This document shows positions 18,167 to 26,466 of a DNA stretch of 64,000 nucleotides, piece after piece. The notes beneath the pieces were generated by a model. That model was given only the letters and a program-made list of their open reading frames with translations, was not told where the DNA came from and ran no database searches. Numbering within the stretch: the first letter of the stretch is position 1; the number at the start of each line of letters is the position of its first letter. Source of the stretch: Sediminibacillus massiliensis (GTDB lineage: Bacteria > Bacillota > Bacilli > Bacillales > Amphibacillaceae); assembly GCF_900156915.1 (NCBI RefSeq), contig NZ_LT732535.1, forward strand, positions 2,058,309-2,122,308, read 5' to 3'. The position numbers were made by a program, and so were the translations under genes.

Positions 18167-18200
18167 ATGAATTATTTTGCTGTAATCATGAATTATTTTG
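18167..18200. promoter_or_regulatory. Two direct repeats 21 bp apart, candidate AraC operator
   Basis: ATGAATTATTTTG occurs exactly at 18167-18179 and 18188-18200, a 21-bp (two helical turn) offset in the region between the divergent GH3 and AraC genes. AraC-family activators commonly bind two direct repeats with this spacing. Assignment to the adjacent regulator is inference. Confidence 0.6.
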
Positions 18201-18269
18201 TCTTTTCTCCTTATAAATGATGTAAAATATGAATATACAATTCTGCTAAACAAATGAAGGAGGGATTTA

Positions 18270-19070
18270 ATGAAGAGTGATATCTTGCTTTGTGAATACT
18301 CCTATCACGCCGAAAAAAAGCACGTCAGCTGGCAGGATGGATTAGATTACTATTTTATCCGGTTACAGACAGAAGGAAATTGCACGGTAAAGCTGAACGG
18401 GATAACAAAACAACTTTACCCAGGCGATCTGCTGTTATGCAAACCCGAAGACAGATGTGAATTGTTTATTGAAGAATATACAGACAAATCAGGAGAAAGG
18501 TCCATCAGCAGCGGGGACTATTTCCTCCTTGCCAGAGGAATTTGGCTGGATGAGTGGTGGAAAAGGGAGGACCGACCAACCATCCAGCACATTCATGATA
18601 CAAAAAAACTTACCGTCCTCTGGAAAGAAATAATCCTGGAGAAACGCAGAATCTATGATAAAGACGCGGAGTTGTTAGATTATTTGACTCGCTCTTTGTG
18701 TCTTTCCGTTGATATAGCCATTAAGGATACTCATCTTTATCAAAACCGGCTGACATCTCCGGTTCTTGCGATGAAAAGATACATTGAAGAGCATGCCACT
18801 CAATCCATTAAGATTCAAGATGTAGCAAATCATGCCGGTTTCAGCGTGTCGCGTGCTTCCCACCTTTTTAAAGAAAGATTCGGAAAAACAATCATCGAAT
18901 ATGCCGTTGAAATCAGATTGAATACTGCAGTGAAATTGATAAAGTACAGCGATATCCCATTGGAACAAATTGCAGAGATATCCGGTTTCGGGAGTTATAC
19001 ATACTTTCACAGGGTATTTCGAAAGCATCATGGCCAGTCGCCTGGAAGATTTTCTATTGACGCAACTTAA
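18270..19070 (+). CDS. AraC family transcriptional regulator
   Basis: A 266-aa regulator with an N-terminal cupin-like arm (about residues 1-110, including TVKLNGITKQLYPGDLLLCKPED). The C-terminal double HTH (about 165-262) shows HATQSIKIQDVANHAGFSVSRASHLFKERFG and the AraC signature ending SYTYFHRVFRKHHGQSPGRF. It probably senses a sugar and activates the divergent GH3 gene and itself. GGAGGGATTTA precedes the ATG. The 204-bp gap downstream (19071-19274) contains small imperfect hairpins but no clear gene. Confidence 0.9.
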   Translation: MKSDILLCEYSYHAEKKHVSWQDGLDYYFIRLQTEGNCTVKLNGITKQLYPGDLLLCKPEDRCELFIEEYTDKSGERSISSGDYFLLARGIWLDEWWKREDRPTIQHIHDTKKLTVLWKEIILEKRRIYDKDAELLDYLTRSLCLSVDIAIKDTHLYQNRLTSPVLAMKRYIEEHATQSIKIQDVANHAGFSVSRASHLFKERFGKTIIEYAVEIRLNTAVKLIKYSDIPLEQIAEISGFGSYTYFHRVFRKHHGQSPGRFSIDAT

Positions 19071-19274
19071 GAAAGAATTACTGGCCTGCTTCTTTCAGGT
19101 TGCAGGGAATCCTGTTAAACAGGAAAGCATCGGAGGTTTCTCTGTATGTGTTTAGCCAGGTAATTCCCTGTATAAGCTTCCCCATTGTCAGCATAAATGT
19201 CTAAGAGGTCCGATTAATTTTCCGCCAGCAAGCCGTTAGATACTGCTTTCTTTAAAAAAGCCACACTCAGTACT

Positions 19275-20237
19275 TCAGACATCTCTTACACATCGGAACC
19301 CCATGTTCCCCGTCGAACTGTCGATTGTATTGGAACTCCTTGCTGCCACACGGTATCGGTTGCAGTAAGAGTCATGACATAAATAAGATCCCCCTTTAAT
19401 GACCTTTGACTGGCCCCGTGCAGGACCGCGCTGTTTCATATACCCGCTTTTACCAGGATTCTTGGTAAACCAATCTGAACACCATTCCCATACATTGCCT
19501 ACTACATTATACAAATCATACCCATTCGGCGGGAAAGATTGGGCCGGTGCTGTACCAAGATAACCGTCATCCTCTGTATTCTCACAAGGAAAATGCCCTT
19601 GCCAAATGTTGCATAAATGCTTTCCATCAGGCATTAACTCCTCCCCCCACGGAAACTTTTTCTTCTCCAGACCGCCTCTGGCAGCGAACTCCCACTCTGC
19701 CTCGGTCGGCAGTCTTTTGCCGGCCCAATTACAAAAAGCAACAGCATCATTCCAAGACACGTGTATTACAGGGTGATTCATTCTATTTTCGACTGATGAG
19801 CCCGGTCCCTCTGGTTGAAACCAGTTCGCATCTTCTACTGCATACCACCACGGGGTTTGCGGCAGCCGCCTTTCAGCAATTCTCCACTCTGGTCGTACAA
19901 ACAGATGAAATACGAAAGACCAATTGAATCTTTCCGCATCCGTCTCGTAGCCGGTTTCATCAATAAATTGTTTAAATTCCGAATTGGTGACCGAATATTT
20001 ATCCATATAAAAAGAATTGATTTTAACCTTTCTTACAGGCCCTTCTCCGTCAGCAGGAAAACCATCCGGGTAATCCGTTCCCATGAAAAATTCTCCTCCA
20101 GGGACATAAGTCATCTTTTTTGTAAACTTCAATTCTTTTTTTGCGGTCACAACCTTTCTTTCGTATTGATTTGTTTTTGATTCAAATGATGACCGACTTG
20201 ATACACAGCAAGGACTGGGTGAATTGGTTTGCTCCAT
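19275..20237 (-). CDS. Formylglycine-generating enzyme (sulfatase-modifying)
   Basis: A 320-aa FGE/SUMF1 protein that converts a Cys in a CxPxR context of sulfatases to formylglycine in a copper- and oxygen-dependent reaction (family knowledge). It has the family start YVPGGEFFMGTD, HPVIHVSWNDAVAFCNWAGKRLPTEAEWEFAARGG, and NVVGNVWEWCSDWF. The active-site pair is Cys287/Cys292 in GGSYLCHDSYCNRYR. The N-terminal tail holds CCVSSR (residues 10-15), resembling a CxSxR substrate motif. No sulfatase gene is in the window. It is divergent from a LacI/ABC sugar operon, which may share its control region. Confidence 0.93.
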   Translation of the reverse strand: MEQTNSPSPCCVSSRSSFESKTNQYERKVVTAKKELKFTKKMTYVPGGEFFMGTDYPDGFPADGEGPVRKVKINSFYMDKYSVTNSEFKQFIDETGYETDAERFNWSFVFHLFVRPEWRIAERRLPQTPWWYAVEDANWFQPEGPGSSVENRMNHPVIHVSWNDAVAFCNWAGKRLPTEAEWEFAARGGLEKKKFPWGEELMPDGKHLCNIWQGHFPCENTEDDGYLGTAPAQSFPPNGYDLYNVVGNVWEWCSDWFTKNPGKSGYMKQRGPARGQSKVIKGGSYLCHDSYCNRYRVAARSSNTIDSSTGNMGFRCVRDV

Positions 20238-20359
20238 TAACTGTTCACTCCTTTTTAAGAAAAAACGATTTCATAAAACACTTTTTAATATCTTAAACAT
20301 ACACCATCTTTTTAAGCAACATCCCTTTGGTAAGTCCTCGTTATTGGTAATTTTATACA

Positions 20360-20388
20360 TTGACTAGATAGAATAGCGTATGTATAAT
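20360..20388 (+). promoter_or_regulatory. Sigma-A promoter of the LacI/ABC operon
   Basis: TTGACT (20360-20365), a 17-bp spacer and TATAAT (20383-20388). Transcription would start near 20395, giving a leader of about 165 bases before the LacI coding sequence. A CG-centred operator at 20402-20415 lies just downstream of the start site. Confidence 0.78.
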
Positions 20389-20401
20389 CTGGTTTATTCA
20401 A

Positions 20402-20415
20402 GGAAAGCGTTTTCA
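20402..20415. promoter_or_regulatory. CG-centred operator GGAAAGCGTTTTCA (cre or LacI site 1)
   Basis: Matches the CcpA cre consensus at all but the first base and could equally be the operator of the local LacI protein, since both bind CG-centred palindromes. It sits at about +8 to +21 of the predicted promoter, a blocking position. A near-identical copy lies at 20518-20531. Confidence 0.6.
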
Positions 20416-20464
20416 GCTTATGTTCCTCAACGAAGAATGAACAATACATAAAACCCATTACATC

Positions 20465-20507
20465 AAAGCTTTAAGCACCTGGATTTCCATACTACAAAGC
20501 TTTTTTT
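20465..20507 (+). terminator. Terminator-like hairpin in the LacI leader
   Basis: AAAGCTTT at 20465-20472 can pair with AAAGCTTT at 20496-20503, followed by more T residues to 20507. It lies between the promoter and the LacI gene, so it could attenuate the operon. The stem is short and AT-rich with a long loop, so function is doubtful. Confidence 0.35.
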
Positions 20508-20517
20508 ACCTTTTTCA

Positions 20518-20531
20518 GGAAAACGTTTTCA
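20518..20531. promoter_or_regulatory. CG-centred operator GGAAAACGTTTTCA (cre or LacI site 2)
   Basis: A near-perfect palindrome, 116 bp downstream of the similar site at 20402 and about 30 bp before the LacI coding start. Two such sites flanking a leader would allow looping by a tetrameric LacI-family repressor or roadblock by CcpA. Confidence 0.55.
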
Positions 20532-20560
20532 AGCATAAGTTCGGAGAGAGGAGGATTATT

Positions 20561-21595
20561 ATAAAAGTTTCCATCAAGGATATTGCGAAAAGATCAAATG
20601 TTTCCGTTTCAACTGTGTCAAGGGTCCTCAACAATAGTAAGCATGTAAGCGAGGAATTGAAAGAGCGAGTCCTCTCTGTTGTAGAGGAAACAAATTTCAA
20701 ACCAAATTTGCTTGCCAGAGGACTTGTAAACAAAAAAACAAATTTAATCGGGGTCCTTATCCCGAGAATTTCCAACAACTTTTTTTCCCAGTTAATTGAA
20801 GGCATCAATGAAGTAGCGGAAAATTACGGCTACAATATACTACTTAGCACCTCTTACAACAATCTTCAGAAAGAACTGGAGTATCTAAACATCTTCGTAG
20901 ACAGACAACTTGATGGCATTATTTTGGCTGTAACAGACTTCTCAGACCAACACAAGTCATTCTTTGAAAAGACAACTATTCCAACCGTGTTTATGGGACA
21001 GCAGCTTGATAAAGGGAAATACCCTTATGTCACCATTGACAACGTAAAGGCTTCTTGTGAGGCTACTAGATTCTTAATTAACCAAAAACACCAAAAGATA
21101 GCTATTCTAGCAGGTCCTGACTTCGATATCGCGACGGGTGACAATCGTCTGCAAGGCTACTTGGAAGCACTAAAGGAGGCCAACTTGCCAATCAATCCAA
21201 GATGGCAGACAAGAAGATACCATACCATCGAGGATGGCTACCAGGCAGCAGCACAGATCATGTCCCAACAAGAGCGACCCACAGCCATTTTTGCATGTTC
21301 CGATCAGCAAGCCTTAGGAGCAATCAATTATTTACATGAACATGGTTATGATGTTCCTGGCGATATTTCTGTTGTCGGATTCGACGACATTGACTTGGCC
21401 AGCGTCTTCAAGCCCAAGTTGACAACCATAAAGCAAAATCCTGTAGACATAGGAACCACAGCAGCACGATTATTAATCGATCAAATTAAAGAACGGCCGA
21501 TACCGTTTAAGGGAAACTATATTCCATTTCGATTAGTTGTCAGGGAGAGCACAAAATCATGGAATGATGTCGAAAAACCTAACTACAATCAATAG
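20561..21595 (+). CDS. LacI family transcriptional regulator with ATA start
   Basis: A regulator of about 344 aa. The helix-turn-helix (VSIKDIAKRSNVSVSTVSRVLN) is complete only if translation begins upstream of the first standard start, GTG at 20615, which lies inside the HTH. AGGAGG at 20549-20554 is six bases before ATA at 20561, and the reading there (xKVSIKDIA) aligns with normal LacI N-termini, so ATA is the probable start. The periplasmic-binding-like domain follows (LIGVLIPRISNNFFSQLIEGI, SVVGFDDIDLASVFKPKLTTIKQ). It probably represses the following ABC importer and perhaps the divergent FGE gene. Confidence 0.82.
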   Translation: MKVSIKDIAKRSNVSVSTVSRVLNNSKHVSEELKERVLSVVEETNFKPNLLARGLVNKKTNLIGVLIPRISNNFFSQLIEGINEVAENYGYNILLSTSYNNLQKELEYLNIFVDRQLDGIILAVTDFSDQHKSFFEKTTIPTVFMGQQLDKGKYPYVTIDNVKASCEATRFLINQKHQKIAILAGPDFDIATGDNRLQGYLEALKEANLPINPRWQTRRYHTIEDGYQAAAQIMSQQERPTAIFACSDQQALGAINYLHEHGYDVPGDISVVGFDDIDLASVFKPKLTTIKQNPVDIGTTAARLLIDQIKERPIPFKGNYIPFRLVVRESTKSWNDVEKPNYNQ

Positions 21596-21606
21596 GAGGA
21601 ATGGAA

Positions 21607-22953
21607 ATGCTAAAAAAAATAGGGATTGCAGGTATGGCATTGCTTACAACCGCTGCCTTGGCAGCTTGCAGTGATTCTCCGAGTTCATCTGCTGATTCAA
21701 GCGGAGACGGAGAAATTTTGAAAGTAACCTATCCTACATGGTGGGAAGACTGGTTCAAAGACTTGGAAAAAGATTTTGAAGCAGAACATGAAGATATCGA
21801 TGTCGAACTCATACCTCTTCACGACGATGTGACAACCAAACAAGCTATGATGATGAAGTCAGCAGAAACCTCCCCGGACGTTGCCGTCGAGGATACCTTT
21901 ATCCTGAATTCCGATGTCAACGCAGGCTATCTGTCACCTATGGATGACATGTTAGAGGCCTGGGATGAATGGGATAACTTCGAATCTACTACAAAACAAG
22001 GGGTTACTGCTGTTGATGGTAAAGTGTACGGTGTTCCATTCAGCACGGATGTCCAAGGATTATGGTACAACAAAGAGTTGTTTGAAAGTGCAGGCCTGCC
22101 AGTGCCTTTCGATCCACAATCCTGGGATGATGTTTTAAATGCTGCTGAATCTATAAAAGGGGATAGTGCAGAAGATGTCATCCCTCTTTTCACTTATGTT
22201 TCCAAAGCAACCGGGGAGGCTACTTCGATGAGAAGCTTCCAAGTTTTATACAACGGTACTGGTTCTGAACTATACAATTTTGACGAGAAAAAATGGGTAG
22301 TGGATCCGAATGCACTTAAGGATACTTTTGGATTTATTGACCAGGTCTTTAAAAAGGAAATAGGCCCTTCCCTTAGTGTTGCTTCGAACAGCCAGGTGGC
22401 AAATCAGTTATCTGAAGACTTGATGATCAATAATAAAGTTGCGATGGTGATGGATGGAAACTGGGTTGCAGGAAGCTGGCGAGAAGGACGGGCAACGCCT
22501 TGGCCAGAAGCTCTGGATACATGGGGATTCATCCCATTCCCAACACAAAATGGGCAGGAACCGGGCTATACCTCTATGTCTGGGGGATGGGCACTATCCA
22601 TACCTAAACATTCCGATCAACAAGACTTAGCGGCTGAGTTTATTAAAATGGCCGTTGATGAAGAGCACCAATTTGATTATGTCAAACAAACCGGTGACAT
22701 GACTGTTCGTACAGATGTAGCGGAAAAGGAAGAATACCTGAACCAGCCTGTCAGCAACTACCGGGAAGCTGGAGAGATTTTGAAGTACACGAATTTCAGA
22801 CCAGCTGTGGATGATTATCCAGCTGTTTCTACACATATTCAGGAAGTGATGGAAAGTGTCGCTTCCGGCAGTCTGTCACCGGAAGAAGCAGTCAAAAATT
22901 ACGAAACAGGATTGAAGCGGATTGTCGGTGAAGAAAACGTGATGACAAAATAA
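21607..22953 (+). CDS. Sugar ABC transporter substrate-binding lipoprotein
   Basis: A lipoprotein of about 448 aa in the family 1 extracellular solute-binding group. The signal peptide ends in the lipobox TAALAACS, so it is anchored outside the membrane. The ATG at 21607 is preferred over 21601 because AGGAGG ends one base before 21601 and seven before 21607. The mature part has the usual features, e.g. GKVYGVPFSTDVQGLWYNKELFESAGL. It follows the LacI gene by 11 bases and feeds the two permeases downstream. The sugar is not known; no ATPase is encoded nearby, so a shared MsmK-type ATPase is likely. Confidence 0.9.
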   Translation: MLKKIGIAGMALLTTAALAACSDSPSSSADSSGDGEILKVTYPTWWEDWFKDLEKDFEAEHEDIDVELIPLHDDVTTKQAMMMKSAETSPDVAVEDTFILNSDVNAGYLSPMDDMLEAWDEWDNFESTTKQGVTAVDGKVYGVPFSTDVQGLWYNKELFESAGLPVPFDPQSWDDVLNAAESIKGDSAEDVIPLFTYVSKATGEATSMRSFQVLYNGTGSELYNFDEKKWVVDPNALKDTFGFIDQVFKKEIGPSLSVASNSQVANQLSEDLMINNKVAMVMDGNWVAGSWREGRATPWPEALDTWGFIPFPTQNGQEPGYTSMSGGWALSIPKHSDQQDLAAEFIKMAVDEEHQFDYVKQTGDMTVRTDVAEKEEYLNQPVSNYREAGEILKYTNFRPAVDDYPAVSTHIQEVMESVASGSLSPEEAVKNYETGLKRIVGEENVMTK

Positions 22954-22959
22954 CTTAAT

Positions 22960-22988
22960 GAGACCAATTCCTGACCGGTTTTGGTCTC
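22960..22988 (+). promoter_or_regulatory. Intercistronic stem-loop after the binding-protein gene
   Basis: GAGACCA (22960-22966) pairs with TGGTCTC (22982-22988), with no strong T-run after it. It sits between the binding-protein and permease genes, where such structures commonly protect upstream mRNA and lower permease output. Confidence 0.55.
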
Positions 22989-23016
22989 TCACTTTCCATC
23001 GGGGGGGCAAGAACTC

Positions 23017-23910
23017 ATGTTGGCAAACACACAAGCTGCAAAAAATAACAATAATTTTCAAAAAGCACTTTTATTCTTGGCGCCAACCATCATTCTATTA
23101 TTGATCTTTTTTGTTGGTCCCATTTTCATGACCTTTTTTTTCGCCTTTACTAATATGTCATTGACCGGCGCCGCGGCACAAAATATTGAATTTGTAGGAT
23201 TTCAAAACTTCGTACAGATGTTCAAGGATCCAAACTTCAAAACATCCTTTACTGCCACCATGATATTTTTGATATTCTCGGGAGTCATCGGACAGCAGGT
23301 TCTCGGGTTTTTGCTTGCATTCTTAATGAAGCAGAAAAATAAAACCTTCCGGAAATTTGTCGGAGGCACCGTCATGGCTGGATGGGTAACACCGGAAATC
23401 ATTGTCGCTTTCACCTTTGTCTCTTTTTTACACGATAATGGGACATTAAATCAAATCCTTGGAACCATCGGAATAGAACCTATATCCTGGCTTTTTACTT
23501 TTCCAATGGTGTCTGTGATTATCGCCAACATTTGGCAAGGGTCCGCACTGTCTATGTTGATGTTCCAGGCTGCACTGGACAACGTGCCTGTCAGCGTCGA
23601 GGAATCAGCAAAAATAGATGGGGCAAATCGATGGCAGCGTTTATGTAAAATAACTATTCCAATGATAAAGAACACGATTTTTACGAACCTGGTTATCATT
23701 ACTTTAGGTACTCTCGGCGTGTTTACTTTGATCTATACCATGACGGGCGGCGGCCCTGCCAGAGCGACATCGACTTTACCTGTGTTTATGTACGAGCAGG
23801 CATTCGTTAATTATCAATTGGGTTATGGTACAGCAATTTCACTAGTCATTCTCTTAATCGGAATAGTACTAAGTTTAGCTTATATCAGACTACTGAAGGC
23901 AGAAGATTAA
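23017..23910 (+). CDS. Sugar ABC transporter permease (MalF type)
   Basis: A permease of about 297 aa with six predicted membrane spans and the EAA loop EESAKIDGANRWQRLCKITIPMIK, which contacts the ATPase. ATG at 23017 is chosen because a G-rich site (GGGGGGG) lies nine bases upstream; the longer frame from TTG at 22981 runs back into the intercistronic stem-loop. It works with the permease 14 bases downstream and the lipoprotein upstream. Confidence 0.9.
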   Translation: MLANTQAAKNNNNFQKALLFLAPTIILLLIFFVGPIFMTFFFAFTNMSLTGAAAQNIEFVGFQNFVQMFKDPNFKTSFTATMIFLIFSGVIGQQVLGFLLAFLMKQKNKTFRKFVGGTVMAGWVTPEIIVAFTFVSFLHDNGTLNQILGTIGIEPISWLFTFPMVSVIIANIWQGSALSMLMFQAALDNVPVSVEESAKIDGANRWQRLCKITIPMIKNTIFTNLVIITLGTLGVFTLIYTMTGGGPARATSTLPVFMYEQAFVNYQLGYGTAISLVILLIGIVLSLAYIRLLKAED

Positions 23911-23924
23911 AGGAGGGCTGAAAA

Positions 23925-24749
23925 GTGAAAAATAATAAATTCGAAACATTCCTTGCCTATGCAGTTTTGGCAATCATCGGTATATTATTTATTATCCCGT
24001 TGTTATGGGTTATTTTTGCTTCATTTGATGCCAATGCAACACAGGTTATCAAGCTGCCTGAAAACCCAACACTGGATAATTTCAAGGAAGTAATCATGAA
24101 CCCGGTCAATCAGCGGGCTTTTCTGATTGGTATATTCTTGTCCGGCGGGCAGACGATTTTAGTTGTCATCTTTTCCTTGTTAGCGGCATATCCATTGTCG
24201 AGATTCCCAATGAAAAACAAACAAAAGATATTACTGGCCATCCTGTTTATGACTTCACTGCCCATTACAGCTGTTATGGTACCAGTCTATCAATTGTTCA
24301 CCTTTTTGAATCTGCAAGACTCCTTGTTTGGGACGCTTCTTTTTCTTACTGCATCCCAACTTCCATTTGGTATCTGGATTATTAAAAATTTTATCGACGG
24401 AGTATCGGTAGAATTGGAAGAAGCTGCCTGGATTGATGGCGCCTCCCTCTTGACTGGACTGCGAAAAGTAGTCGCTCCCCTGATGATACCGGGGATATTC
24501 ACGGTCAGCATATTTGTATTCATCGGAAGCTGGGGGAACTTCTTCGTTCCATATATCCTGCTGCAGTCTCCTGAAAAGCTGCCGGCATCTGTAACCATAT
24601 TCCAATTTTTCGGACAGTATGGTTATGCAGCATACGGGCAGCTTGCAGCATACTCTATCTTGTATATGCTTCCCACGTTCATCCTATATTACTTCGCCCA
24701 AAACCATATGTCCAAGGGCTTCACCATGGGCGGGGCAGCTAAAGGTTAG
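23925..24749 (+). CDS. Carbohydrate ABC transporter permease (MalG type)
   Basis: A 274-aa inner-membrane permease with six predicted spans and the EAA loop EEAAWIDGASLLTGLRKVVAPLM. It starts with GTG after AAAGGAGGGCTGAAAA. It is the last gene of the LacI-controlled import operon and is followed by a terminator. No catabolic enzyme is linked to this operon other than the divergent formylglycine-generating enzyme. Confidence 0.9.
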   Translation: MKNNKFETFLAYAVLAIIGILFIIPLLWVIFASFDANATQVIKLPENPTLDNFKEVIMNPVNQRAFLIGIFLSGGQTILVVIFSLLAAYPLSRFPMKNKQKILLAILFMTSLPITAVMVPVYQLFTFLNLQDSLFGTLLFLTASQLPFGIWIIKNFIDGVSVELEEAAWIDGASLLTGLRKVVAPLMIPGIFTVSIFVFIGSWGNFFVPYILLQSPEKLPASVTIFQFFGQYGYAAYGQLAAYSILYMLPTFILYYFAQNHMSKGFTMGGAAKG

Positions 24750-24760
24750 ACAAGAGACAA

Positions 24761-24800
24761 AGCGGGCAGGACACTTATGTGTATCTGCTCGCTGTTTTTA
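24761..24800 (+). terminator. Terminator of the LacI/ABC operon
   Basis: AGCGGGCAG (24761-24769) pairs with CTGCTCGCT (24785-24793) with one G-U pair, followed by GTTTTTA. It lies 11 bases past the last permease gene. Confidence 0.8.
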
Positions 24801-24840
24801 GTGGGTAAAATGCTTTTCTTTTGAACAAGTCTATTAAAGC

Positions 24841-25488
24841 TTACCCCCCTGCTTTCCGCTTTAACTTGGTCACAGCCACTTTAAACAACCTGGACTGATA
24901 CACATAATCAATACACGTACTAATGATCAACCCATGCAAAACCACTCCGAAAATGGTCAACAATACCGTAATCGCATGCCCTGCTCCTGTTGTCGGATCA
25001 AAATCAGACTGGCCGAAAAAAGTGATAGTCATCAAACTGCCGATAAATGCATCCCAATAACTGTCTAGTTCCGGCTCAAGCAAGTATAACGGAATAATAG
25101 ATAGAAAGATTACAAGCATTGTTATCGATGCTACCAATCCCAAATGCTGTCTTTTAAAAAACTTGATAAACGGCATCGTATAGTACTTGGTAATCGTCTT
25201 CAGCCGGAGAAGGTGAAGGATCCGCGCAAACCTTGCAAATTGGAAAACCGCATCCAACGGAATGACGGCAATCACCAGAAAAGGATTTTGCTTGATAAAA
25301 TCAAGTTTGCTGTCACTTTTGACAAAGCGGTAAAGAAAGTCTATGAAAAATATTCCCCAGGTAACCCAAACAATGACCCCGTCATATCCGGTACTTTTCC
25401 ATAGCGTAGCGACAGAAAAGGAAGCAAGTAAGATCATAAATATTTCATAAACTATTTCTTTCTTTTGTTTATTTTGGTAAATTTTCAT
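24841..25488 (-). CDS. Ion channel family membrane protein, unusual filter
   Basis: About 215 aa with several hydrophobic spans, a charged S4-like stretch (FQFARFARILHLLRLKTITKYY) and a final pore helix-filter-helix unit, resembling voltage-gated-like potassium channels. The filter position reads LMTITFFGQSDFDPTT (about residues 152-167) where K+ channels have TVGYGD, so the GYG is replaced. The start at 25488 (MKIYQNK) is preferred over a 52-codon longer frame whose extra part is not channel-like, but the ribosome site is weak. Ion selectivity is unknown. It converges with the ABC operon and has no linked partner. Confidence 0.72.
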   Translation of the reverse strand: MKIYQNKQKKEIVYEIFMILLASFSVATLWKSTGYDGVIVWVTWGIFFIDFLYRFVKSDSKLDFIKQNPFLVIAVIPLDAVFQFARFARILHLLRLKTITKYYTMPFIKFFKRQHLGLVASITMLVIFLSIIPLYLLEPELDSYWDAFIGSLMTITFFGQSDFDPTTGAGHAITVLLTIFGVVLHGLIISTCIDYVYQSRLFKVAVTKLKRKAGG

Positions 25489-25720
25489 TTCGCAACCCCG
25501 CCGCCTCTTCATACATGAAGCAAAAGTTCTATTTCTATTATAAGCACTGGAGTCAAGTTGATGAATTATATTATGTAGGAATGTAAAAATAGGATTCCAG
25601 AAGAGGCACGGTAAGAATGGCTCTTCCCCCTCCCCTTTATGCAATTGCGTAAGGGTTTTTCACGCACTTCTCCATACCCGGGTGAATAGTATAGAAAAAA
25701 ATCGATAAAGGGGGAGGAAT

Positions 25721-26338
25721 ATGCCTATTTCATTCCCGGTCCGTACTGAAACCGTGAAGGTCGGCAAAGAACCGATACAAGTTTTTTATCCAAGGGCAGT
25801 TAATATGGCCGACACAAGATTGGAGCGGTATATCAACCAAGCCATCGAGTCTCAAACCCAGCAGCTCATTGATCTCCAGGTAGGCAATATGCCATCAACG
25901 GTGGAGGAAATGCTCGGAACTTACGAACTAAAAAACAATCAGCGTCAAGTCCTCAGCCTGTCTCTTTCCAACTATACGTACCACTATCAAGCCGCTCATG
26001 GCATGACTTTTATTAAATCACTGACATTTGATTTGAAAGAAGGTAAGCTTGATTCGTTATCTGACTTATTTACACCTGGAAGCAATTACGAAGAACGGCT
26101 GAACACCCTGATCAGTGAACAGATCATTGAGCGGGACGTCCCGCTTTTGGAAGATTTCCCAGGAATAAAACCTGATCAGGACTTTTATATCGCAGATAAG
26201 TGTCTGGTTATTTATTTTCAGCTTTATGATCTGACCCCCTATGTTTACGGTTTTCCGATGTTCCCTATTTCTGTCTATGATTTACAGGACATTATCAGGG
26301 AAGACGGCCCGCTCGGAAGAATGGCCGAGAACAATTAA
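25721..26338 (+). CDS. DUF3298-like protein (RsiV-type domain)
   Basis: A 205-aa protein resembling the DUF4163/DUF3298 region of RsiV/PdaC-like proteins. Features include an early strand-rich part with VFYPRAVNMADTRLERYINQAI and a later SLTFDLKEGKLDSLSDLFTPGSNYEERLNTLI segment, then FPMFPISVYDLQDIIR. There is no signal peptide or membrane span, unlike the anti-sigma factor. GGGGGAGGAAT precedes the ATG. Function is unknown. Confidence 0.68.
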   Translation: MPISFPVRTETVKVGKEPIQVFYPRAVNMADTRLERYINQAIESQTQQLIDLQVGNMPSTVEEMLGTYELKNNQRQVLSLSLSNYTYHYQAAHGMTFIKSLTFDLKEGKLDSLSDLFTPGSNYEERLNTLISEQIIERDVPLLEDFPGIKPDQDFYIADKCLVIYFQLYDLTPYVYGFPMFPISVYDLQDIIREDGPLGRMAENN

Positions 26339-26426
26339 AGGGCTCGACGCAAGACGGCCAGATGGCAAGAATGGAGCGTTGGATCGGCCCTTGATGAAAC
26401 TTGAGCGTCCAGGTTTGAAGCAGAAA

Positions 26427-26466
26427 GAGAGCTTACTAGCATCATTGTAAGCTCTCAAGCTTTTTT
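26427..26466 (+). terminator. Terminator after the DUF3298-like gene
   Basis: GAGAGCTTAC pairs with GTAAGCTCTC around a ten-base loop, then AAGCTTTTTTC on the plus strand. It overlaps the end of the convergent FecCD permease gene (stop at 26455), so it may serve both directions. Confidence 0.7.
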
